Origin: Angiostrongylus vasorum
Taxonomy: Eukaryota > Nematoda > Chromadorea > Rhabditida > Metastrongylidae
Reading direction: 5' to 3'
DNA length: 64,000 bases
Assembly: GCA_018806985.1 (NCBI GenBank)
Contig: JADANN010000424.1
Location: forward strand, 1,355,001-1,419,000
Part shown: positions 52,700-63,734 of the stretch, piece by piece
Layout: every line of letters begins with the position of its first letter
How positions within the stretch are numbered: the first letter of the stretch is position 1
The notes under the pieces: generated by a model
What the model was told of the DNA's origin: nothing
What the model saw: the letters and a program-made list of their open reading frames with translations, nothing else
Databases searched by the model: none
Translations under genes and position numbers: made by a program

Positions 52700-53873
52700 A
52701 GCTAAGTCGTTCATCATGTTGATTTCCTACTTTGGTAGACGCACCTGAGCATTCAGAGGTATTCATTCCGTTGAGCGTGAATGGGGCACACAAAACCATT
52801 CCGTTCATCATCAACATAGTTTTTCTGAGATTTAGTCGAAGACCAATCTTTCCACAGGCTTTATCAAAGTCGGCAAACACGTTCGGCTTGGCTAATGTTT
52901 GGTGTTATAAGAACGATGTCATCAGCAAACCAAAGATGATATAACTGCCGACCATCGATTTTCACTCCCATGTTAACCCATTCCAATGTTCGCACGACGT
53001 TCTGGAGGGTGGCGGTAAATTATTTTGGTGAGATTGTATCGCCTTGTCTAACCCCTCTTTTGTCGTCAATGTTAATATCGTTGCAGGATGGTGATTTCTT
53101 GGTTGTGAAATTTTTGTACATCTCACGAAGAATCTTTATGTACTGAGTAGGGACTCTTTGATTATCCAGGGCTTCTATGACTGCTTCTATCTCAGTTGAA
53201 TTAAAGGCCTTCTGTAAATCGATGAAAATGAGACAGAGCAGTCTTTTGTAATTTCGCGATACTTCGATGAGTGCCGTTATCGTGTTGATGTGGTCCATCG
53301 TAGTAAGTCCTTTTCGAAACTCTGCTTGCTCACATGGCTGCCCTTCATCCAGTGTTCTGTCAATCCTGTTAGGTTGACTCGAGTGAAAAAGTTTGTAGAC
53401 GACAGAGAGCAAGCAGATTGGGCGATAGTTGCCGATGTCGTGTAGGTTACCCTTGAACAATAACACGGTCCTGCTGGTCCTCCACTGAGTAGGGACCTTG
53501 CATTCAGACAGGTAACGTGTGAAGAGCTGGCCAGTATGTCTACGAGGACTGGCGGAAGGTTCTTCAGGTGTTCTGGTCTTATCCTGTCCGGACCTGGTGC
53601 TGTTCGATTTTTCACCGACGAAATGGCACGTCGGATTTCGGAAAGGAGAACAGGTGGTACAGCATATCCATCCTGCTCTATTTCATATGACAGGAGGTGG
53701 ACGTGGTTATCGAAGGGATCTGAGTAGTATTCGTAAATGATTTTCTCCACCGCCTTTCTGGACGCTGTAACTGTTCCGTCTGGGTGTCGGAGTGCAATCA
53801 TCTTGGTCTTGTAATTGGCGAAGTTTCGGTGTACTTTGCGAATGCTTTTCTCAGCCTCTGCTGCCTTGACCAT
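52700..53873 (-). pseudogene. RTE lineage A reverse transcriptase
   Basis: Motifs in order on the minus strand: NRTAPGPDRIRPEHL, GNYRPICLLSVVYKLF, CLIFIDLQKAFNS, RGVRQGDTISPK, then FADD (shifted frame, near 52920) and GLRLNLRKTM. The palm Asp pair is present. Frame changes near 53480 and 53020 break it. Confidence 0.88.
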
Positions 53874-54155
53874 TACTGCTGCTCTTTTCTCTTTAAGATC
53901 TTCTTTTATCGCCTGTCTGCATTCTTTTTACAAGTTCGAACGTTAGTTCGCGGTTGCCTGCAGCTCGTGAGATTCCACGCTGGTGTATTAGCTCGAGTGG
54001 TTATGGAGACAGACGTCTCTTGGTGACTTTGAGCTCTCGGTTTCCACAGCTTTAACGTGAAGATGTTGAATGAGCCGATCGCATTCTTCGTCGATGTTGT
54101 CGACAACGGCATCTTTCCAACTATTAAATTGAATAAGTCCCAGTTTACGGTGGTT

Positions 54156-55008
54156 CTAGGACTTCGATTTTTTGAATTTAGCGGCTTTTTGTCCTTTCCG
54201 CGAGAAATAGAATCTTGCACGAAGGAGACGGTGGTCTGGTCCCGTGTAGAATTTCGGGACAACAGCGACATCGGTTAAGTAAAACCTCCTGTTTCCTATG
54301 ATGTGATCTGTTTCGTTATGGTACTCTCCATTGGGAGACTCCCACGTCCAGGGTTGAGGGTGGGGCTTCTGGAATTGCGAGTTACTATGGATAGTCTTGG
54401 TCGCCATGATAAACTCAAATAGCCGCTCACCCTGTTCGTTCCATTCTAATCCGTGGGTCCCAATGTGACGTTCTTCAGACGTTCTTCTTGGTCCAATCTT
54501 GGCGTTGAATTCTCCAATGATGACCTTGAAGAATGTATGGTCTTCTTTATAGAACTTCTTCAAGTCCATATAGAACGCTTCGACTTCCTCTTCGTTATAG
54601 TTTGATGTCGGCGCGTAAACGACGAAGATTGTCAAAGCCGCAATTGATCCACATCTTTTTTAACCGTAAACTTCCGATTCGGGTTGTTAGTTGTTCGAAT
54701 GAATAGATGTTCATGGAGAAACTCGTGTTGACGAGAACGCCGACGCCGCCAACTCCTCTACTGTCGCATGTTCCGAGGAACAGTTCTTCTCCGGTGTCAT
54801 AGACGGCGTTGAAAAGCTGGCTCGTCTCGGCCAGGCCGATGACGTCGTACCTTATCCTTCTTGCTTGCATGATCAAGTCTTCTATCGAGGACTCGGATGC
54901 AAGTGTACGTTCATTGTAGGTATAGATAGTCACCATAGTTCTTTGTAATCCAGGCAGCTTCCATTGGCCCTGAGATTTTAGCAGCTTCTCCTTACTCGTC
55001 CTACCCAA
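54156..55008 (-). pseudogene. RTE lineage A APE-type endonuclease
   Basis: Two overlapping frames (55008-54595 and 54635-54156) join through one frameshift. Visible are [12 protein letters not shown] (catalytic Glu region), [38 protein letters not shown] (Asn-Ala-Lys block; the usual Asp before it is Glu, GEFN for GDFN), [11 protein letters not shown] and the GPDHRLL catalytic His motif. It nicks target DNA for target-primed reverse transcription in intact elements. Confidence 0.88.
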
Positions 55009-55492
55009 CGCTGCGAAATTGGGGTTTTTCGGGGTCAGAGGAATGAGGCCCGTTTTTTTTTAATGTGTTTAGCATTTTGATACCTACGCATGGCTTGCTG
55101 GTCTCTAAACGTGGGCGCTGGGTGTACTAACGGGTAGCTTGTTAGGCTCTCCCAGAGTGGACATGGAGCTTATTTGTTGGAGGCCACTCCTAACCGCCTC
55201 TCATATATTTCCCTGTCACTTGATTGCAGGCTTTTGGCCGAACTTACTAGTAGAATACAATCTGCGCAAACTAGAACGCACCCACACACGCGTACATGAA
55301 TACGCCTCGTAAATACAGAATGGATCGGCGCACCAGAAACAGGGAGTCCATCCCCTGGATCCACCTGCATCTCAAGGAAGCAAAGGTCGCTTTTGGTCTG
55401 CGATTAACCCCCCTATCCGCCACTTGGGGACGCGCCACGTAGCCTCGCGACTAACCGGCTGGAGATCCCACACATGAGGGAGAACCGTGGTA

Positions 55493-56623
55493 TAAGGTTG
55501 TAACATATGAAATGTTCAGTTTTAAATGTAAACTTTAAGTAACCATAACGTCTTCGCACTAATTTTTTATTAATCGAGCAAAGTTAGAACTGCCAAATGT
55601 TTTTCAACAAGAAGCAAATTTACTTATTCTATTTTCTTAAGATTCTGGAATTCTGGAAACAATGAATACGTTGAAGGCATTTTTTGCGTTTGCGTGGTTG
55701 GTGGAGCATTTCGCGCCCATGAAGTTGTCAAGGTGCTTGAAGAAGTGGCAGTCGGTAGGGAGAGGTCTGATGAATACGGCGTAAGAGGCAAAGTTTTGTA
55801 GCCCAACTCGTTCAGCTTCTGCAGCGCTAGTTCCGCAACGTGAGGCCGGGAGTTGTCGTGGAGAAGGATTGCTCTTTTTCTGTGTGCTAATGTGGGCCGT
55901 TGTTTTTGGAGTTTACGGCGCATTTCGTCGATTTGTTGACAATACTTCTCTGCTGTAATCGTTTCGCCCGGAAAAGCTGTGATGAATGAGCCCAGCTGCA
56001 GACCACTAAACAGTCGCCATAACCTTTTTTTGGTGCAATTTTGGCTTTGTGAAGTGCTGCGGAGCCTAATGGCAATCCAACTATTGAGCTGAACGTGGCC
56101 GGTTGTCGTTCAGAATCCACTTTTCGTCGCACGTCACAATTCGATCAAGAGATGGGGGGTCGTTTTTGTTACGCAGAATAAGAACAGACGACGCTTTAAA
56201 ACCGCGACCTTTTCGATTATCCTTTAATTCGTGCGACATACACTTGTCGAGTTTTCTTTGTTTTTCCTATACGATTCAAGTGAGTGGAAATTGTTTATGT
56301 GCTTACGCCAAGCTGTTTTGCCAGCTCTCGAACAGTTGTTCGAGCATTTGGTCCCATCAGTGCCTTCCATGTCAAGTTCATTGGGACGTCCGCGGCTTTC
56401 CTTATCTTGGAAGTCGAAATCACCAGATCGGAATTTCTGGAACCATGTTTGCACTGTTGATTCGCCAACACTACCTTCATCCCAACCCCAAACTTGGTGA
56501 TATTCCGAGCTCTTGCCGTTGTATTATGTACACTCTTTCATTCGTACAAAAAGGATACGAATACCACGTTGGCTCCTATTAAAGTTAATGCCTAAATCGG
56601 GCATTTCATATGTACCAACCTAA
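55493..56623 (-). mobile_element. mariner transposon, intact ends, broken transposase
   Basis: The terminal inverted repeats are TAAGGTTGTAACATATGAAATG-like on the left and, as reverse complement, TTAGGTTGGTACATATGAAA on the right, flanked by TA on both sides (55491-55492 and 56624-56625). The total is 1131 bp. Minus-strand transposase fragments include WFQKFRSGDFDFQDKESRGR (from the helix-turn-helix domain), PKKGYGDC, HDNSRPHVAELALQKLNELG and LPLTPYSSDLS. These are the Asp-containing blocks of mariner DDE/D transposases. The pieces change frame about three times, so it is non-autonomous. Target TA duplication and end structure are fully mariner-like. Confidence 0.93.
55600..56545 (-). pseudogene. 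mariner transposase, frameshifted
   Basis: Fragments at 56454-56224 (paired-like DNA-binding region, FRSGDFDFQDKESRGRPNEL), 56132-55887 (KIAPKKGYGDCLVVCSWAHS) and 55923-55624 (RAILLHDNSRPHVAELALQK, TPYSSDLSLP). Family length is about 345 residues, and the available span fits one full gene. Catalysis would need the frames restored, so this copy cannot make the enzyme. Upstream Asp (in the WILY-type block) lies in a shifted stretch. Confidence 0.88.
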
Positions 56624-56722
56624 TATTTTGCGTGCTATCGAAAAAGGAATATGCAAAACGTGATTTGGGTGTGTCATCTGGATTTTTTCGATGTCCTCAG
56701 AAACTTTAAAAAATAATAGAGT

Positions 56723-57002
56723 GGATAAAGGGTAAAGCTCTCGGCGTTGATCAATCCCTAAGAGATGCGCCATGCATTCGACTCCATTAAGTATCGTTGG
56801 AGGTGAATGAATGCATCTGGCCTTTACAATGACTCGCAGTGGCCTACCGATGTATCGAGCCAGTTCTGCTATCTTCCTAGACAAGTCTGGTACCAATTTG
56901 CCGACCCCGGAGGGATGGAAGGCTTTGTGGCCATGGGCGCTGGGATCGATTCCACGTGTGTGTCGCAGTGGCGCCTCGAACCACTGCGTCACACACGCGA
57001 TT
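56723..57002 (-). repeat. tRNA-derived SINE copy 5
   Basis: Full-length. Head on the minus strand CGCGTGTGTGACGCAGTGGT, B-box region GGAATCGATCCC, body CCATCCCTCCGGGGTCGGCA, tail GAGAGCTTTACCCTTTATCC. Confidence 0.87.
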
Positions 57003-57119
57003 TTTTGAAAATAACAAGTGGTACAATTCCAGTGGTTTCTTAGTTTTTTACAGTTGATTCTGTAGAACAGTACTAGTACTAGTGTGCAAGTCAAATTTTA
57101 ATGGGTATTTAATAATATG

Positions 57120-57290
57120 AGAGGACGAGTAACGATGTGATTGTGATGCCGTTCGTTACGAACACGGAATGCCTTACCAACTCTCCCATCCCTCCGGAGT
57201 CGCGGAATTGGCATCGAACTTGTTTGGGATCAGCGCTCCCTTAAATCTATATGGCTGTGGTGTAGTGCGACCCCTCCTAAGACTTCAGGG
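57120..57290 (+). repeat. Diverged sense SINE fragment
   Basis: CTTACCAACTCTCCCATCCC, CCGGAGTCGCGGAATTGGCA and AACTTGTTTGGGATCAGC parallel the sense SINE body. The head and tail are too diverged to place. Confidence 0.5.
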
Positions 57291-57449
57291 AGAATCAACT
57301 GGAGCAGCACTCAACGGCATTTATGGCGAAGAAAGAAAGCCGCTGGTGGACATAGGAGTTTTCTAACGGCACCACTCATACGGAGATCGATTATATTCTC
57401 CAGAACTGGAAATGGTGCCACTCTAACTCTTCAGTGACGCACGATTTCT

Positions 57450-59335
57450 GTATTGGATTTGATTAACGTCTTCTCCGTGAGAAGATTCGATTCAGCCATA
57501 AGCTGGAAAATAACTATCATCGTCCAAGAAGTGCGATGCAAGTTGTCTATAACAAAGATATTCTCAATGAAATCCGCGCCTCATATGACGGGCAAATAAT
57601 GGATGACCCGACCGAGGATTACAAACTTCTGCTCCGCTGACAGCTCTCATGAACGAAGATGAACCTATCATTGCATCGCTCCGTGATATTGACTATCACT
57701 AAATCGCACCGTGATATAGGATTAAAGATAACGGCAAGGTTCTCTACTAATCTTTTACGTTTCACAACCGTCGTCTCGGATCTCGAATTCCCTCGCTCCC
57801 GCTGGTGAAAAACCGCCTAGAATTCTACCCTTCAAAGTTCGGGTTGTGATAGAAAACATGACGAGAGGGACAGCTTCAGAACCCGATACAATCACCGCTG
57901 ATGTCCTTGGAGGTGGAGGTCTTAAATTACATGTACTTCTCGGAATCCACATAAGATGTTGCCTTCAGAAAGAAAAAAAACCCTAAACCAGTGGAGGACA
58001 TCGCTCACAGTCATCATACCCAAAAGGGATGACAGAAAGTATCCTCGCAACTGTCGTCCAATATGCTTGTTAAGTGCGCTCTACAAACTATTCACCAGAA
58101 TTATTCTGCGCATATCGAATGCCTTGGGTGAGGCACAAGCACTTGAATAAGTAGGACTTCGGTAGGGATAATACTGCATGAACCACGGCCGAACCCTATC
58201 GCAGGTCCTAGAAATCCGTCGGAAACACCATGTGTCCCTTGTCACTATCTTCATCCACTACGGGAAAGCGTTCGACACCGTCTAGACGAATACAATCTTA
58301 TCAACTCTCATCGACCAAGGCTTGAACCTATCCTAAATGAAAGCTCTATCTGACTGTTATCAGAAATGCACCACGAAAATACAGCTTCTTCATCAACTCC
58401 TCACCATACCCATGTTAAAACGGGTTTGACAAGGCGACACAATATCGCTAAAGCTGCTTGCTGCAACAGACAACAGTTCGAACGACATATTTATTGGTGG
58501 AAAATTCTTGTCAAATCTTCGTTTTGCTGATGATGTCGTTATCTTTTTTTAAGAGTACTATTGAAATAAAGGCAATGCTCAATGAGTTCGACGAAGCGAA
58601 AAAAAAACACTGGACTGCGCAAAATCGGAAGCAGACCTGGTACATGAAAAGCCCAGACGGAAAAGGCGAAGAAATCGAATGGAATGGTTCTCTGATTGCA
58701 GAGACCACCTCGTTTGCCTATCTTGGGCGTTCAGTGGACATCTAGAACAACAAGAAGGAGGCATTAGAAAGTAGAAGCAAAACTAACGGCCCGAAAATTC
58801 GCGCTCATCTTTCCCACTCAACAGTCTTCCAGTGTTCCGTTATACAGAAGAGATGGAGGTGATCCTTCAACCACATGAGGAATACTGCGCCACACTCATA
58901 GAGCGCTTGAACGATGTCTACTGAAATATAACTGGCACACACAATACTTAGCCGGAATGAGGAACTCTAATCACCGATCTATCTTATCCTCAGGATCCAG
59001 GAGATCATCGATTGCGAAACAGACGAGCCGGTAACATATTAGGAAGAACAGGCGACAGACAGACGAAAAGAACAGCGTAGTGCACTCCAAAGGAATATAA
59101 CCGTACTCTTGGACAACCACCCAAACGATGGATGGACGTATTCGCGGATAACGTCATCTACCTGCATTCGTAGGTGGAAACGAGTACGAAATCGAAATGA
59201 GCCTCGCAAACGTCACCATGCTTGGAGCAGATCACCACCATGGATGGACGTTTATGGAAGAAGGAAACGAATGGAAATTGTGCTGGAGTCCGCACTACTA
59301 CTGAACATGGCCCATCCAAGTTTTCAAATAAATTA
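57450..59335 (+). mobile_element. RTE-type LINE relic, lineage B copy 2
   Basis: + strand: TPDTITADVL-like approach to RT near 57890, VIIPKRDDRKYPRNCRPICL and LSALYKLFTRIILRISNALG (57956-58150), IHYGKAFDTV near 58255, QGDTIS near 58435, RFADDVVIFF near 58525, FAYLGRSVDI near 58715, and a C-terminus shared with the 39-kb copy. Stop codons occur every few dozen residues. No endonuclease is recognisable. Together with 38.96-41.47 kb it defines a second RTE lineage. Confidence 0.85.
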
Positions 59336-59589
59336 GGAAGTCCAGAACTTTTTTTATTTAAGTGCTTTAGCACTCCTCTCCTAGTGAGTCGTTTTTCCTT
59401 TGTGACATCACTTCATCGGGAGCCTTGGAAAGCTGTTTTTCTGCATTGGCGAGCCTGCAAAAAGAACGCTTTCCAGAAAGCTGCTTAGTAATTTGATTAG
59501 ACTGCATTGCAAGGGTTTTACAAGAAGGCGGTATTTCCATTAAATACTATATGAATGAAAGCAAAGATTTTTTTCCTCAAGTGCCGGGT

Positions 59590-59812
59590 TCTCATGTTTT
59601 TTTGAATAAAAAGGTGAAATGGGCTGAAAATACCACTCAAGAATATATTGTCAATCTATCAGGGAAAACTATTAAGCTCGTTAAACGCTCGGTAATTATT
59701 TTAATTTCAATATTTGTCGACGTTAGGCTGATACTTAAATGCTCACTGCTGTGTCTCACAGGTGCCAGTCGATACCTATCTTTCGCATGACCCTTCTTTG
59801 TCATAGTAAATC
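59590..59812 (+). CDS. Candidate two-exon fragment, unrecognised
   Basis: Frame VPGSHVFLNKKVKWAENTTQ, EYIVNLSGKTIKLVKRS ends at a GTAATT donor (59692). A 68-base intron ending TCTCACAG (59760) is followed by VPVDTYLSHDPSLS and TAG. A CTCAAG acceptor precedes the first part. Intron length and sites are nematode-like, and the segment vaguely recalls the strand pattern of an MSP-like domain, but I cannot name the family. It could be the tail of a small gene, or chance. Confidence 0.25.
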
Positions 59813-60125
59813 AGTGTACATCGTCGCAGATGCATTAATGCGTACATCCAGAAATACTCACTAAAGTCCCAGTGTGGCCGGCGGCTATACAGTGATTTCG
59901 GGTTTGCCAGTACATAATTAAATTACGGGTTTGTCGTTCACTCTTTTTTACCCTTTTGTTATAGCGCGAAATTCTTCATGGACGGGAAGCCGAACTCAAT
60001 TAATAACTACGGGGTTGCGCCCACCAACACTTTGCCCTATTCCCAACAGCGGTACGTGATGAATGCTGAATGAAGTACGTAACTTGTTGACAACGTTGAA
60101 TGGAGAAATATTACAATCTTGTTGA

Positions 60126-60413
60126 AGGGTAAAGGATAAAGGATAAAGCTCTCGACATTGATCAATCTTTGAGGGGATACGCTATGCATTCGACTTCATT
60201 AAGTATCGTTGGAGATGAATGAATGCATATCTGGCCACAATGAGTCATGGTGGCCTGCCGATGTCTCAAGCCAGTGCTGCTATCCTCCCAGACAAATGTG
60301 GTACCAATTTGCCTACCTCGGCGAGATGGAAGGCTTGGTTGGCCATAGGTGTGGGAATCGATGCCATGTGGCTGTCATAGTGGCGCCTCCAACCACCGCG
60401 CCACTCGCACCCC
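60126..60413 (-). repeat. tRNA-derived SINE copy 6
   Basis: The tail is the clearest tandem: on the minus strand GAGCTTTATCCTTTATCCTT then TACCC. Head GGGGTGCGAGTGGCGCGGTG (A-box), body TTCCATCTCGCCGAGGTAGG. Full-length. Confidence 0.86.
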
Positions 60414-62867
60414 ATTACAATCTCATACCCATGTCAAACTTCTCAGTATTTCTGGCACATCTATAACGGTGAAGGAATTGACCTGTTACGTCGCCCCCAA
60501 TCAAACAACTGCAATAATTGCTGTCGTCTCCGAAGAATACTAGTAGCAAGATGTGCAAGCTCCCCACGATTCAGGATGGTAACCAAAAAAATCTTTGGTG
60601 GGATTGTCATGGCACGACTATTTTGAGATTTTTCTTAAAACGATGCTCAGCGATGTTCAGGTCATAAAGGAAAAAATCCTCGAGTTGTGTCCGAACTCAC
60701 ATTCGAAACCGACCACGGCCACAACGAAATCGGTAGAAGAAGTTCTGTGCTCTGACAGGCGACATCTGTTTTCCTTATAATGCCGTGGTGGCCGAAGTTT
60801 AAAGAGTGCATCAATTAGCTTTGAAACCTGCATAATATGCTTTTTGAAATGCAGTTCACCTCGTTTTACATTGAATAACATCAGGCAACTTGTTGTATCA
60901 GAAGTAGAAAGCTGCTGTAAACTTTATTCTTCGACAAATTTTGTAACTTCTGCTGTCGTCATTAATGTGTCGCATGAGCCATGGACCTCGATAGCATTTT
61001 CCATGGTTCTGTAGTACTAACTAACAACGTATAGCAGCGACCTTACTGGATAGCCCGTCATTCGCTGTTCGTTTAATGTTCCATATATTGTTCGTGATGA
61101 AATTGTTTTATAGAGCTAAAATAGGGTAAGAATCACACGAATTTGTTTTTCCTTTAATCATTCTACTCAGTTCAATTCATGCTGTCTCCCGTTAGTAGGG
61201 ATTACTGCAGTACACAAACCTTAGTTTGTTCACCCTGAGAGCCGTCTGCTGCCATGGTTCCTGATTGAGAAGGAAAGTCGCACGAAGTTGTGGTTGTGGA
61301 ACACATACGGTAATCAACTACTTCGTAGATACAAATATCGTACCCATACTGCTGTCTTGCACTGCACCCTGGCCACCAACCGAAATCAATCGTACCTCCT
61401 TATTTAATGGTATAAAGGAAAAAGTACAGCTTAAAGGGTGCATGGGGGGTCTCGAGGCTTCTTGTCTAATTCTATTTTCCAGCACTAAGCCCAATTCGGA
61501 GCAGAATTAGCTTGAGGAAATGCTTCATGAAAATACCTCCGATGCTTATAGGATAAGGAGCTAGGTGTAGAGCTAATATCATGCTCTATACTTTCAACGA
61601 CAATTACCGTCTTTCACAGCAGTTCTCGGAAGAAAACACTGACTAAGGATGTCGAGGAAATCCTGGACAAACAGCTTTCAAGGGGCAATAATGAATTTGT
61701 CTTCGTTTATTCTCTGTTGATGCTGTTCACGTGCCCATTTCGTAATTAAATTAATTCGAGAAGCTGTTCGCAAATCAAATTCCACTTCTTCAAAGACGAT
61801 AGAAAGTATGAGAGTGGAGAAAAGTGTCTATGTCAGAGGAATGTTCTGGTTCTCGCATTAACCAATTGTCCGCTGTTCAATTAACAGACGATTCTCTATT
61901 TCCTACTTTACATCATCTGTTGAATTGAGTTCAAACAACCGATATTTTGCTAGAAATATGGATTACTTTCAAGCATATTCATAACTATGAAAATTCTTGT
62001 CTCACAAATATTTCTTTTAAAATGTTATCGAACCCCTCGCTTCCATAACCTAAATGCTGTACACAGAGTGACCCTACACTCTACTCATTACAGGCTCCAA
62101 AAAACAAAACAGTTATTAGCACGAGTTCGTTCGTCTCTATTGGTCTCGTACCGAACACTTGGTTGTGCCGACGCAGTGACTAACTAGAACAGTGTTACAT
62201 CTCTTTGGTAATACAAATAGCTTCTCCCGGTGACGATTCCTTGCTTATTATACTATGGTTACTAAAGACTATTACTAATGAGATGGTTACTAACATGTGG
62301 TGGAATATAGCACGTGTTCTTTGCTGTGATGGGATTTCAGACGGAGTGCACTGAGTTTAGTGCGCACCGAGCGATGACGAAATTTAGGCATCATGGGGAA
62401 GGTGTTACCGTATTTCAGCGGTTAACTATTCGTCTTCGTCGTACCACCAACCTACGCAGGACACTTAATCACATGAAGAGCGTCAGCTTCCGGTATGAAG
62501 CCTTTGATTTAAATTGTCGTTGGTGAGAAGATAGCCGCAGGTATTTCATTGAGTTCTGCACTGCACATGTTTGCCCCTGGGTGAAATTCCGGATGCAAAT
62601 TTCGAAGTCTTTTTCAGCTTTTAAATATATCCAACTTCCACGAATTTATTTTTACAGCACAAAGCGGAATTTCGGCTTTAATTATGTGTGTGTGGGCTTT
62701 TTTGCTCAGGTGACAAACATAAAACTGAGAATATTGAACTGATCATGAGTACAGCGGAGCCATTCGAAGTCATGTTTTGATGAAATGGAAATTTTTGGAA
62801 TATATTAACTGAGCTGTTTCCTACTTGATATTCTTGTGCAGAGGAATTGAAATGAAATAGTGAAAAA
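60414..62867. other. No gene recognised
   Basis: Frames at 61265-61510, 61987-62187 and 62314-62526 lack family features. At 62091 an acceptor CATTACAG precedes a 30-codon frame (APKNKTVISTSSFVSIGLVP), with no partner exon found. No repeat-family members seen. Confidence 0.4.
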
Positions 62868-62869
62868 AA

Positions 62870-63157
62870 AGATAAAGAATGAAGCTCTCGGCGTTGATCA
62901 ATGCCTGAGGGATGCGCCATGCGTCCGACTTCATCAAACATCGTTTCGAGGTGACTGAATGCATATCTGGCCTTTACAATGACTCACGGTGGCCTACCGA
63001 TGTATCGAGCCAGTGCTGCTATCCCCCGCAGACAAGTCTGGTACCAATTTGCCGACCCCAGAGGGATGGAGGGCTTGGTGGGCCATGGGCGCGGTGATGA
63101 TCGATTCCACGTGTGTGTTGCAGAGCGCCTCCGACCACTGCACCACATGAGTCCCCT
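62870..63157 (-). repeat. tRNA-derived SINE copy 7
   Basis: Full-length. Head GGGACTCATGTGGTGCAGTG, B-box region GGAATCGATCATCACCGCG (2-base expansion), body CATCCCTCTGGGGTCGGCAA, tail CGCCGAGAGCTTCATTC. Confidence 0.87.
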
Positions 63158-63734
63158 GAAATAGTGGTAGAAGAGAATATTGAGTAGAAATACTACTCAT
63201 TGCTTTTTAATGTTTTTATAACAATCGGAACTGTGTAGTAATGAGACTGTCTTCCGAACAATGAGAAAACGCTAGTTCAGAATCGAGGTCTTATAAAAAC
63301 AAACGGAAATATAGTGGAAGCAGAGCTCCTTGCTTTTTCCTAAAACATCTTTTCAACAAGAGCTCAGCCGATTCATGACACTTAGCCGTGGAGTTCTTGA
63401 TCCACTTAATCAATTTCCTTGGGTCTCTATCTTCTTTCTACTCTCTTCTGGTCTGTACTAGTTGTGTGTGGTTCATATTCATTTTCTCAAACCGACATAA
63501 AAATTGATGTAAAAAATGTCAAATGAAATAAGATCATGAAAACAAGGCACCATCGTCATTCACGTCATCTCTAGTGTTCAGAGAAGAGCTAAAGTGGAGG
63601 CAGGCAAATGTTGTGAACATTTTTTTTCAACATAAGGATTATTACCTGCTGCTCTCAACCCATTGTTGTTGTTTAATCATTTTTCTTCGCTCACTTTCGT
63701 ATAATTTGCACAGAGAAGCGATTTTCTTAACTGT

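Larger units (their letters stand above)
52095..55490 (-). mobile_element. RTE-type LINE, lineage A copy 2, nearly full length
   Basis: Leader 55490-55010. APE endonuclease 55008-54156 ([67 protein letters not shown]). Linker and RT 53873-52700 (NRTAPGPDRIRPEHLKNLPP, NYRPICLLSVVYKLF, LCLIFIDLQKAFNS, DDKRGVRQGDTISPK, FADD at about 52918-52929, FDKACGKIGLRLNLRKTM). Then the C-terminal segment to 52109 (GRPPTLWSEFPTNSLEERYD, REKWKIYWHPFESLDDQRGY). Endonuclease and RT are in several frames with point stops, so it is not active. This is the best-preserved LINE in the window. Confidence 0.92.
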
